A stretch of DNA of 64,000 nt from VRUE01 sp963702575. Lineage in GTDB: Bacteria; Actinomycetota; Thermoleophilia; Solirubrobacterales; 70-9. A program made the position numbers and the translations under genes. The stretch covers positions 1 through 64,000 of the forward strand of contig CAVPCU010000002.1 in NCBI GenBank assembly GCA_963702575.1, in the 5' to 3' direction. Of the stretch, positions 57,443 through 64,000 are shown piece after piece; the first letter of the stretch is position 1, and each line of letters starts with the position of its first letter. The notes under the pieces are model-generated. The model searched no databases. It was not told the origin of the DNA and saw nothing but the letters and a program-made list of their open reading frames with translations.

Positions 57443-58831
57443 TCAGGCCTGCTCCCCTCGCCTGCCGAGGGGGAGGACGAGCCACGCGTCGGCTCCGCCG
57501 TCGCCGCGGTTTGCGACATGCGCCTCGCCCCCGTGGGCGCGGGCGATCGTCTCGACGATCGCGAGCCCGAGGCCGCTGCCGTCCTGCCGTTGACTCGTGT
57601 CGGCTCTGCTGAAGCGCTCGAACGCCCGGCCGCGGAACTCCTCGGGAAAGCCCGGCCCCCGGTCGCGGACGTGAAGCTCGGCGGAGCCGTTGCGAGAGAG
57701 AGCCGCCAGCTCCAGCGGGCCCTCGCCGTAGCGAAGGGCGTTGTCGACCAGGTTCCCCAACGCCTGCTCCAGACGCAGGCGATCGCCTGCGATCGCGAGG
57801 CCCGGCTCGCCGACCCGCCGCAGCTCCCTGCCGTCTGCTGCGGCGCGCCTGGCGAAGCGGCTGGCGACACCGTCAAGGATCTCGGCCACCTCGACCCGGC
57901 CCAGGCGCACCGGCAGCTCGCCGCGATCGGTCTGGGCGATCGTCAGCAGATCCTCGGCCAACTGCGTCAGCCGGTCGGTCTCCTCGGCCGCCGATCCGAG
58001 CGCGGCCCGCAGCTCTTCGGGGGATCGTCCCTGCGCGAGCGCGAGCTCCAGCTCGGCCTTGAGGATCGCCAGCGGCGTGCGCAGCTCATGGCTCGCGTCG
58101 GCGACGAAGGCGCGCTCGTGCTCGAGGGCTTCGCCGAGGCGCGCGAGCATCGCGTTCAGCGTGGCTCCGAGACGGGCGATCTCGTCGTCGGTCGGCGGGA
58201 CGGGCAGGCGCTGGTCGGGCTCGGCGCTGGAGATCTCCGCCGCCCGGGCGCGCATCGCCTCGACCGGTCGCAGGGCTGCGCCCGCGACGCCGTAGGCGGC
58301 AAGCGAGGCGAGCAGGAGGGCGACCGGGCCGCCGATCAGAAGCAGCTGCAGGAGGTCGGAGAGGGACTCGCTGCGGGCCTCGGTCGACGTTCCCACGACC
58401 ACAACGCGTCGCTGGCCGTGCGCCAGCACCGGGATCGCCAGCAGCCGTGACTCGTCCTGCAGCCCGGGCAGCGGCCCGCGGTTTAAGAAGACCGGACCTC
58501 GCGCCGCCCGTTGCAGCTCGGTCGCGGTGAGCAGGACGTGTCCGCCGATCGAGGGCGTCGAGTCAAGCACTCGACTCCTGGGGTCGAGCACCTCGGCGAA
58601 GCTCTCCGAGCGGCCGACCAGGTTGCGGCGCCGCTCGCTGAGGCCGGAGTCCGCCTCCTTGACCAGGGCGGCGACGTCGGTCGCGCGGGAGCGGAGGCTG
58701 GCGTTGATCGTGGCGTCGAGCTCGGCCTTGAAGCGCAGGTAGACGAACAGCCCGATCGCGCCGAGGACGAGGGCCATCGCCAGGCCGAAGGCCAAGGTCA
58801 CGCGCAGGCGAATCGGCGACCGGGTCAGCAT
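57443..58831 (-). CDS. sensor histidine kinase with HAMP domain
   Basis: ATG 58831. Two helices (residues ~12-30 and ~165-187) bound an extracytoplasmic sensor of about 130 residues (RSRATDVAALVKEADSGLSE, GHVLLTATELQRAARGPVFL). Then come a HAMP domain, phosphoacceptor RAFVADASHELRTPLAILKA, N box LGNLVDNALRYGEG, VRDRGPGFPEEFRGRAFERF and GSGLGLAIVETIARAHGGEA. 462 residues. Start overlaps the response regulator stop. Flanked by two COG4705 genes, its probable regulon. Confidence 0.93.
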   Translation of the reverse strand: MLTRSPIRLRVTLAFGLAMALVLGAIGLFVYLRFKAELDATINASLRSRATDVAALVKEADSGLSERRRNLVGRSESFAEVLDPRSRVLDSTPSIGGHVLLTATELQRAARGPVFLNRGPLPGLQDESRLLAIPVLAHGQRRVVVVGTSTEARSESLSDLLQLLLIGGPVALLLASLAAYGVAGAALRPVEAMRARAAEISSAEPDQRLPVPPTDDEIARLGATLNAMLARLGEALEHERAFVADASHELRTPLAILKAELELALAQGRSPEELRAALGSAAEETDRLTQLAEDLLTIAQTDRGELPVRLGRVEVAEILDGVASRFARRAAADGRELRRVGEPGLAIAGDRLRLEQALGNLVDNALRYGEGPLELAALSRNGSAELHVRDRGPGFPEEFRGRAFERFSRADTSQRQDGSGLGLAIVETIARAHGGEAHVANRGDGGADAWLVLPLGRRGEQA

Positions 58832-59505
58832 CCGCCGTCCTTGCGCAGGCGGTACCCGGCCCCGCGCACGGTCTCGATCGAATCGGTGCCGAAGGGCTTG
58901 TCGATCTTGCGCCGCAGGTAGCCGACGTAGACCTCGATCACGTTGGAGCGGTGCTCGTAGCCGTACTCCCAGGCCTGCTCGAGGAGCTGCAGGCGGGTGA
59001 GGACGTGGCCGGGACGGCGCATGAACGCTTCCAGCAGCATGAACTCCTTGGCCGAGAGCACGACCTCGGCTTCGCCCCGCCAGGCCCGGCGCGCGGCCGG
59101 GTCGAGGCGCAGGTCGCCGACCTCGAGGAGCGAGGGCCGCTCGCTCTGCCCGCGGCGGATCAGGGCACGCAGCCGGGCCAGCAGCTCGGCGAAGGAGAAG
59201 GGCTTGGTCAGGTAGTCGTCGGCGCCGCCGTCGAGGCCGGCGACCCGGTCGTCCACCGCCCCCCGCGCGGTCAGCATCAGCACCGGCGCATCGACGCCGT
59301 TCGCCCGCATCTGCCGGCAGGTCTCGAAGCCGTCGATCCCGGGCAGGATCACGTCGAGCACGATCGCGTCGCAGGCCAAGGAGCCCGCGATCGCGAGGGC
59401 CTCCTCACCGCTCGTCGCGACCTCGGCGGTGAAGCCCTGCTCGGAGAGGCCGCGCCGGATCAGCGCTGCCATCTTCGCCTCGTCCTCGACGACCAAGACG
59501 CGCAT
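58825..59505 (-). CDS. OmpR/PhoB-family response regulator
   Basis: ATG 59505 gives MRVLVVEDEAKMAALIRRGL. Phosphoacceptor Asp in DAIVLDVILPGIDGFETC, Lys in DDYLTKPFSFAELLARL; winged helix with VVLSAKEFMLLEAFMRRPGH, SNVIEVYVGYLRRKIDK and IETVRGAGYRLRKDGG. 226 residues. It lies 29 bases downstream of the second COG4705 gene on the same strand, so sensor, regulator and transporter-like protein may be one operon. Confidence 0.94.
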   Translation of the reverse strand: MRVLVVEDEAKMAALIRRGLSEQGFTAEVATSGEEALAIAGSLACDAIVLDVILPGIDGFETCRQMRANGVDAPVLMLTARGAVDDRVAGLDGGADDYLTKPFSFAELLARLRALIRRGQSERPSLLEVGDLRLDPAARRAWRGEAEVVLSAKEFMLLEAFMRRPGHVLTRLQLLEQAWEYGYEHRSNVIEVYVGYLRRKIDKPFGTDSIETVRGAGYRLRKDGGC

Positions 59506-59534
59506 CGGCGCAGGTTGGCAGTTAGAGCCTGTCT

Positions 59535-60785
59535 CTAGTGGGTGGCCGTCACCGTCTTGAGTGGATAGCCGAGCGCGGCGACGCGCTCGGGAAGGTCGAC
59601 GTGCAGCCAGTGCGAGACGTGACTGGGGAACGTCTCGAGGATGATTTCGCTGTACTCGCCCCGGCTTAGCTCCTCGACGATGTCGTCGTAGGCGTTGGGG
59701 CTCTCGGCGACACGCCCGGAGACCTCTCCGCCCGCCGGCTCCTCCAGTTTCGGCAGCGCGCGGTCGAGGACCTTCTCGCCCAGGCTGGTGTCTTCGCTGA
59801 TTCGGTCGAATGCGACGTGGGCGGGGTTGGGGACGAGGACGAAGAAGCTGGCGGGGCCGGCGATCGCCCGTTCGCGCACCGCTTCGGCGACGGCCGGGGT
59901 GGCATCGGTCTTGTTGGTGACAACGAGGACGCGCGCCGCGCCTTCCGCCGGCAGCTCCTCCACTTCCGCCGCCGCCCCGGTCGGGATCACGTCGCGCTTG
60001 GAGATCGCCAGGTAGACGACCAGCGCCAGGATCGTGCCGAGGAAGAGGAAGCTGGTCAGGTTGGTGCCGAGCCCGAGGCCGCCTTCCCCCTTCGGCGAGG
60101 CGAGGTAGTCGCCGATCGAGGCGCCCAGCGGGCGGGTGAGGACGTAGGCGAGCCAGAAGGAGAGGATCGCGTTCAGCCGCAGGCCGAAGTGCAGCACCGC
60201 GACCACAGCGATCGCCGCGGCGAAGATGCCGAGCGCCGCCAGGTAGCCGAGCGCGAGCTGCTCGGAGAGGAAGTCGCCGGCGGAGGTGCCGAGGGCGAAG
60301 GTGAAGAGGACCGCCAGCCAGTAGAAGGTCTCCCGGCGGGTGGTGAAGATCGTGTGGACGGAGAGCGTGCGCTCGACCGCGTACCAGCTGGCGAAGACGC
60401 AGATCAGGATCGCGCTGAAGGCGATCGTCGTCGTCTGCAGGGCGACGCCGTAGTTTTCGACCAGGTTGTCGCTGGCCAGGGTGCCGACGACGCTGATCAG
60501 GACCACGGCGAGCCAGTAGATCCCGGGCACGTAGCGTCGCGCGCGGAACTGGAAGACGAGGACGGCGATCAGCAGCGCGCCCATGATGTAGCTGGTGTTG
60601 GAGAGGCCGAGGCCGAGGTTTTCGTTGAGGTTGTCGGCGAAGGTCTCGCCGACGGTCGTGCAGAGGACCTTGATCACCCAGAAGTACACCGTGATCTCGG
60701 GGACCTTGTTCAGCATCTTGCGGCCGAGGGACCTGGCCGAGGGAGGAGGGACCTGCCTGAGGGGCGCCTGCGCGAGAGAGCTCAT
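59535..60785 (-). CDS. COG4705-type membrane protein fused to a UspA-like cytoplasmic domain
   Basis: ATG 60785. The first ~265 residues parallel the 56.6-kb protein: LNKVPEITVYFWVIKVLCTT, GETFADNLNE, YVPGIYWLAVVLISVVGTLA, TTRRETFYWLAVLFTFALGT, SAGDFLSEQLALGYLAALGI and YVLTRPLGASIGDYLASPKG. Residues ~285-416 add a Rossmann-like domain (AARVLVVTNKTDATPAVAEA, GPASFFVLVPNPAHV, YDDIVEELSRGEYSEIILET, VSHWLHVDLPERVAAL) that resembles universal stress protein-like modules. I do not know this fusion as a described architecture. Upstream of the response regulator on the same strand. Confidence 0.85.
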   Translation of the reverse strand: MSSLAQAPLRQVPPPSARSLGRKMLNKVPEITVYFWVIKVLCTTVGETFADNLNENLGLGLSNTSYIMGALLIAVLVFQFRARRYVPGIYWLAVVLISVVGTLASDNLVENYGVALQTTTIAFSAILICVFASWYAVERTLSVHTIFTTRRETFYWLAVLFTFALGTSAGDFLSEQLALGYLAALGIFAAAIAVVAVLHFGLRLNAILSFWLAYVLTRPLGASIGDYLASPKGEGGLGLGTNLTSFLFLGTILALVVYLAISKRDVIPTGAAAEVEELPAEGAARVLVVTNKTDATPAVAEAVRERAIAGPASFFVLVPNPAHVAFDRISEDTSLGEKVLDRALPKLEEPAGGEVSGRVAESPNAYDDIVEELSRGEYSEIILETFPSHVSHWLHVDLPERVAALGYPLKTVTATH

Positions 60786-60847
60786 GGCGCGGCAGGGTGC
60801 AGGGCACGCCTTAAGTGGGGATGAGAGGTGCGCGCGACGCCACCGCG

Positions 60848-61663
60848 CTACTCGCCGGCGACGTCGCGGCGGAGGAAGACGAGCGAGGCGACCAGCAGCG
60901 CCGGCAAGGCGTAGAGGGAGCAGACCCAGAGCGCGCGCAGGATCGGCGCCCAGTCGACCGGAACGCGGAGAAAGCCCTGCCAGGCCTGGAACTGGGTGCT
61001 GAGCAGATAGGGCTGGAGGCCGCCGAGCCCGGGCAGGATGCCGACCAGTTGCAACAGCAGCGAGAACATCAGGGTGCCGACGATCGCCGCGGCGCTGTTG
61101 CGGAAGACGGTCGAGAGCAGCAGCCCGATGCAGGCGACGGCGAGGATCGGCAGCAGGTAGACGAGCAGGCTGGCGCCGACCAGGGCGAGGCCGTGGGAGG
61201 CGGAGACGCGGGTGCCCGAGAGGGTCACGATCGGGTTGAAGCCGGAGGCGAGAATCCCGGCCACGAGGGCGACGGCGCCGCTCAGCGCGATCGCGGCGAT
61301 CGCGTAGCTGACGGCCGCCAGCGCCTTCGCCGCGAACACCTGCTGGCGCTCGACCGAGCGGGTGAGGATCGTCTTCAGGGTGCGGTCGCGGTCCTCGGCG
61401 GCGACGATGTCGCCCGCGACCAGGGCGGTGATCAGCGGGAACAGCCAGACCGAGCCGAACAGCAGCAGCACCAGCGGGATCGCCAGGCCGGTGTCGTGCA
61501 CGTAGCGGCCGAAGGCGACGTCGCGCGGTTCGCCGTTGCGGATCGCGAGCGCGGTGACGAAGATGATCGGGACCGCGGCCGCCGCGCCGAGGCCGAGGTA
61601 GGTGCGCTTCTGGGCCCGCAGCTTGCGCAGCTCCCAGCGGTAGACGGTGAGGACGCGGGGCAT
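60848..61663 (-). CDS. ABC-2 family permease
   Basis: ATG 61663, overlapping the ATPase stop by one base. Six helices; N-terminal TVYRWELRKLRAQKRTYLGL, then LVAGDIVAAEDRDRTLKTIL in the coupling region, VYLLPILAVACIGLLLSTVF and a C-terminal pair. 271 residues. The 'ED.dRTLK.iL.R.' motif is typical of ABC-2-type permeases in NatB/EcsB-like exporters. Substrate unknown. Confidence 0.88.
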   Translation of the reverse strand: MPRVLTVYRWELRKLRAQKRTYLGLGAAAAVPIIFVTALAIRNGEPRDVAFGRYVHDTGLAIPLVLLLFGSVWLFPLITALVAGDIVAAEDRDRTLKTILTRSVERQQVFAAKALAAVSYAIAAIALSGAVALVAGILASGFNPIVTLSGTRVSASHGLALVGASLLVYLLPILAVACIGLLLSTVFRNSAAAIVGTLMFSLLLQLVGILPGLGGLQPYLLSTQFQAWQGFLRVPVDWAPILRALWVCSLYALPALLVASLVFLRRDVAGE

Positions 61664-62628
61664 CAGGCCAGCTCCTCGGCGGCGGCCGCCATGCGGGCCG
61701 CGCCCGCGGCGGCCCCGTCGCCCTCGGTCAGCTGGAAGAAGAGGTCCTCGAGGCTGGCGTGCCGCGGGCTCAGCTCGAGCACGCTCACCCCGGACTCGGC
61801 CAGGGCGAGCGAGAGCTCGCCGACAGCGCGCTCGCCGGCGGCTCTGAAGAGGAGGCCGGCAGGCTGCGCCTCGCGAACCTCCTCGATTCCCGCCTGGGCG
61901 GTGCAGACCCGGCGCGCCAGCTCGTCGTCGCGGCTGCGCAGCAGGTAGCTGATCCCGGCGCGGTCGCGCAGGTCGCCGAGCGATCCCTCGTAGACGACCC
62001 GGCCGGCGCGGACGATGGCGACGCGGTTGCACAGCTCTTCCACCTCGACCAGGAGGTGGCTGGATAGCAGCACGGTGATTCCCCGCGCGGCGAGGTCGCG
62101 GATCAGCTCGCGCATGTCGCGCATCCCGCCTGGGTCGAGGCCGGTGGCCGGCTCGTCGAGCAGCAGCAGTCGCGGCCGTCGCAGCAGCGCCGAGGCGAGC
62201 CCAAGCCGCTGGCGCATGCCGTGCGAGTAGCCGCCGACCCGGTCCTTGCCGCGCTTGCCCAGCTCGACGATCTCCAGCACCTCGTCGACGCGCTTGGCCG
62301 CGTCGCCGCCGTCGAGGGCGGCGCAGAGCCGCAGGTTCTCGCGGCCGCTCAGGTAGGGGTAGAAGGCCGGCGCCTCGACGAAGCCGGCCACGCCTTGGAG
62401 GGCGGCGACGCCGAGCTGGGGATCGCGGCCGAAGAGCCGCACCGAGCCCTCGTTCGGTCGGATCAGGCCCAGCATCATCCGCAGCGAGGTCGTCTTGCCG
62501 GCGCCGTTGGGGCCGAGGTAGCCGAAGACGTCGCCGGCCTCGACGGTGAGGTCGACGTGGTCGACGGCGAGGATCTCGCCGTAGCGCTTGACCAGGCCGC
62601 GGACCTCGATCGGCGCCGCTTCGGGCAT
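61663..62628 (-). CDS. ABC transporter ATP-binding protein
   Basis: ATG 62628 gives MPEAAPIEVRGLVKRYGEIL. Walker A LGPNGAGKTTSLRMM, signature VGGYSHGMRQRLGLA, Walker B RLLLLDEPATGLDPGGMRDM, H-loop VLLSSHLLVEVEELCNRVA, and a C-terminal accessory domain (HASLEDLFFQLTEGDG). 321 residues. The IS630 terminal repeat begins only 6 bases upstream of the start codon, so the original ribosome binding site and promoter or upstream coupling have been displaced; expression may now depend on the insertion sequence. Confidence 0.92.
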   Translation of the reverse strand: MPEAAPIEVRGLVKRYGEILAVDHVDLTVEAGDVFGYLGPNGAGKTTSLRMMLGLIRPNEGSVRLFGRDPQLGVAALQGVAGFVEAPAFYPYLSGRENLRLCAALDGGDAAKRVDEVLEIVELGKRGKDRVGGYSHGMRQRLGLASALLRRPRLLLLDEPATGLDPGGMRDMRELIRDLAARGITVLLSSHLLVEVEELCNRVAIVRAGRVVYEGSLGDLRDRAGISYLLRSRDDELARRVCTAQAGIEEVREAQPAGLLFRAAGERAVGELSLALAESGVSVLELSPRHASLEDLFFQLTEGDGAAAGAARMAAAAEELA

Positions 62629-62633
62629 CCCGG

Positions 62634-63716
62634 CTAGTGACCTGAGTCATTGATCCGCTGGCAGTAGGAGGCGAGGCTGTCGAGGATCTCATCGGCGCTC
62701 TTGTGCCAGACGTAGGGCTTGGGCTCGTCGTTCCAGTTGGCGATCCAGGTGCGGATCGAGGCGACCAGGTCGCGAACCGAGCGGTGAGAGCCGCGCTTGA
62801 TCCACTTCGTGGTCAGCTCGGCGAACCAGCGCTCGACCAGATTCAGCCAGGAGCTGTAGGTGGGCGTGAAGTGCAGGGTGAAGCGCGGATGCCGCTTGAG
62901 CCAGCGCTGGATCGAGGGGGTCTTGTGGGTTGAGGAGTTGTCGAGCACGACGTGGACGTCGAGGTGCTCGGGCACCGCGCTCTCGATCAGATTGAGGAAC
63001 TTGCGGAACTCCTCGGCGCGGTGACGGGGCGTCATGTCGGCGATCACCTGCCCGGAGGCGACATCGAGCGCGGCATAGAGGTTGGTGGTGCCGTTGCGCA
63101 GGTAGTCGTGGGTCTGGCGCTCGGGCACGCCCGGCATCAGCGGCAGGATCGGCGCGGAGCGCTCCAGCGCCTGGATCTGGGACTTCTCATCGACGCAGAG
63201 CACCACCGCCGCTTCGGGCGGATTGAGGTAGAGGCCAACGATGTCTCTCACCTTGTCGACGAACTGCGGGTCGGGCGAGAGCTTGAAGTGCTCGGTGCGG
63301 TGGGGCTTCAGCCCGAAGGCCCGCCAGATCCGGCTGATCGCCGTCTGGCTCATCCCGGTCGCCGCAGCCATCGATCTGGTCGACCAGTGGGTCGCATTCG
63401 GGGGCTGCTCCTCCAGGGTCTTGACGATCACCCGCTCGATCTCCTCGTCGCCGATTTGCCGGGGCTTGCCCGGCCGCGGCTCGTCGTGCAGGCCGTCGAA
63501 GCCCTGACGGGCGAAGCGGCCCCTCCAGCGGCCCACCGTCTGCGTGCTGCAGCCCAAGCGGGCCGCGATGTCCTTGCTCTTCTCCCCGTCGGCTGACGCC
63601 AAGACGATCCGGCAGCGCAGCGCCAAGGCCTGGGCGCTCTTCGGGCGCCTGGCCCAGCGCTCGAGCACCTCGCGCTCCTCGCCTTTCAACACGACCTCTA
63701 CCGCATGTCCAGCCAT
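62634..63716 (-). CDS. IS630-family transposase
   Basis: ATG 63716 with GGAGG 5 bases upstream is preferred to an in-frame TTG at 63728. The N-terminal helix-turn-helix (DIAARLGCSTQTVGRWRGRF) and a second one (STRSMAAATGMSQTAISRIW) are followed by the DDE catalytic domain: first Asp in VVLCVDEKSQIQALERS, second Asp in VVLDNSSTHKTPSIQRWL, Glu in WLNLVERWFAELTTKWI. 360 residues with no frame break, so probably active. The stop TAG lies within the terminal repeat. Confidence 0.95.
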   Translation of the reverse strand: MAGHAVEVVLKGEEREVLERWARRPKSAQALALRCRIVLASADGEKSKDIAARLGCSTQTVGRWRGRFARQGFDGLHDEPRPGKPRQIGDEEIERVIVKTLEEQPPNATHWSTRSMAAATGMSQTAISRIWRAFGLKPHRTEHFKLSPDPQFVDKVRDIVGLYLNPPEAAVVLCVDEKSQIQALERSAPILPLMPGVPERQTHDYLRNGTTNLYAALDVASGQVIADMTPRHRAEEFRKFLNLIESAVPEHLDVHVVLDNSSTHKTPSIQRWLKRHPRFTLHFTPTYSSWLNLVERWFAELTTKWIKRGSHRSVRDLVASIRTWIANWNDEPKPYVWHKSADEILDSLASYCQRINDSGH

Positions 63717-63799
63717 GACCGCCTCCAATCGTCGCTTGCGCTGGCGACGACTTCGACGGGGGCGGGGATGGACCTGCGAACTAACGACTCAGGTCACTA
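62635..63799 (-). mobile_element. IS630-family insertion sequence, apparently intact
   Basis: Bounded by TA on both sides, the expected IS630/Tc1 target duplication. Perfect terminal inverted repeats are TAGTGACCTGAGTC at 62635-62648 and its complement at 63786-63799. It contains one transposase gene that fills the element, with the stop codon within the repeat. Length about 1165 bp including the TA. It separates the ABC ATPase gene from the gene that reads in from the window edge. Confidence 0.93.
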
Positions 63800-64000
63800 G
63801 AGGCCCTGCGCGGCTTCCCTGGCGACGGCGGGCGTGACCGAGCCCGCCACCGTGTACTCGACGCCTTCGCGGCGGAAGCGGATCAGCGTGCCGAGCGGCG
63901 TTTCGAGCTGTTCGCCCTTGGTCGCGCCGTCGATCGCGACGCCGGGGAGCTGCAGGCCGCCGGTTTCGTCCCCTTCGCCGGAGCCCGTCTGCTTCGCCGG
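63797..64000 (-). CDS. C-terminal part of a secreted or lipoprotein gene truncated by the window edge
   Basis: The minus strand is open from the window edge to TAG at 63797, which is formed by the IS630 terminal repeat. Visible: SGEGDETGGLQLPGVAIDGA, LETPLGTLIRFRREGVEYTV and AGSVTPAVAREAAQGL. The pattern resembles the C-terminus of LolA-like or sigma-factor-regulatory outer-layer proteins ('GV.YtvaGSV.p..ae.aA..L'), which often precede ABC transporter genes. The original stop must have been very near the insertion, so little if any of the protein is lost. Confidence 0.6.
   Translation of the reverse strand, partial: PAKQTGSGEGDETGGLQLPGVAIDGATKGEQLETPLGTLIRFRREGVEYTVAGSVTPAVAREAAQGL

Overview
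The window is very GC-rich DNA (roughly 70 % by eye) with dense genes, many 4-base ATGA or GTGA stop/start overlaps and frequent GTG starts. The gene set fits a high-GC actinobacterium, and I infer something close to Thermoleophilia/Solirubrobacterales: a DUF1385 protein, a CobA-HemD fusion, System I ccmABCD beside hem genes, and large secreted Cys-rich repeat proteins. No rRNA gene or CRISPR array is visible.

Layout. 1-3.6 kb is an eroded accessory patch: small ORFs, several broken reading frames, half of a tRNA gene, and a broken nucleotidyltransferase/antitoxin-like pair. 3.6-10.2 kb holds a membrane protein, galT, a slipin/NfeD pair, a TlpA-like thioredoxin lipoprotein and an SF2 helicase; most of these carry single-base frame breaks. 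10.1-17.3 kb (minus strand) is a tetrapyrrole and cytochrome c maturation cluster: ccmA-ccmB-ccmC-ccmD-hemA-hemC-cobA/hemD-birA. 17.4-30.5 kb has an aldehyde dehydrogenase, rarA, a DUF1385 protein, methylmalonyl-CoA epimerase, a methyltransferase, a 924-residue secreted protein, a BtrH-like protein, PAP2 phosphatase, ychF and a SpoIID-like protein. 30.5-45.2 kb has a second aldehyde dehydrogenase, two DHA2-type exporters, a two-component system, a DrrAB-like ABC exporter, a Kelch/NHL protein, a cytochrome b operon and a BacA-like protein. 45.2-57 kb is dominated by secreted and membrane proteins plus a Fic/VbhA-type module. 56.6-60.8 kb is a symmetric locus in which two COG4705 membrane proteins flank a two-component system. 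The window ends with an ABC exporter whose promoter side is occupied by an intact IS630-family element, then a truncated gene.

The most unusual signal is a set of small palindromic elements, several lying inside or against the reading frames of conserved genes. A ~133-141 bp foldback repeat occurs twice (inside birA and between an aldehyde dehydrogenase gene and rarA). A 50-bp perfect palindrome adds about 17 residues to CobA. A 48-bp element occurs between hemC and cobA and again inside rarA. A nested foldback separates hemA and hemC and supplies the end of hemA. This resembles the palindromic elements known inside Rickettsia proteins, but I do not recognise these families.

Caution: frame breaks are concentrated in the first 15 kb, including essential-type genes such as hemA, and nearly vanish afterwards. 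Part of that erosion may be sequence error rather than true pseudogenes.
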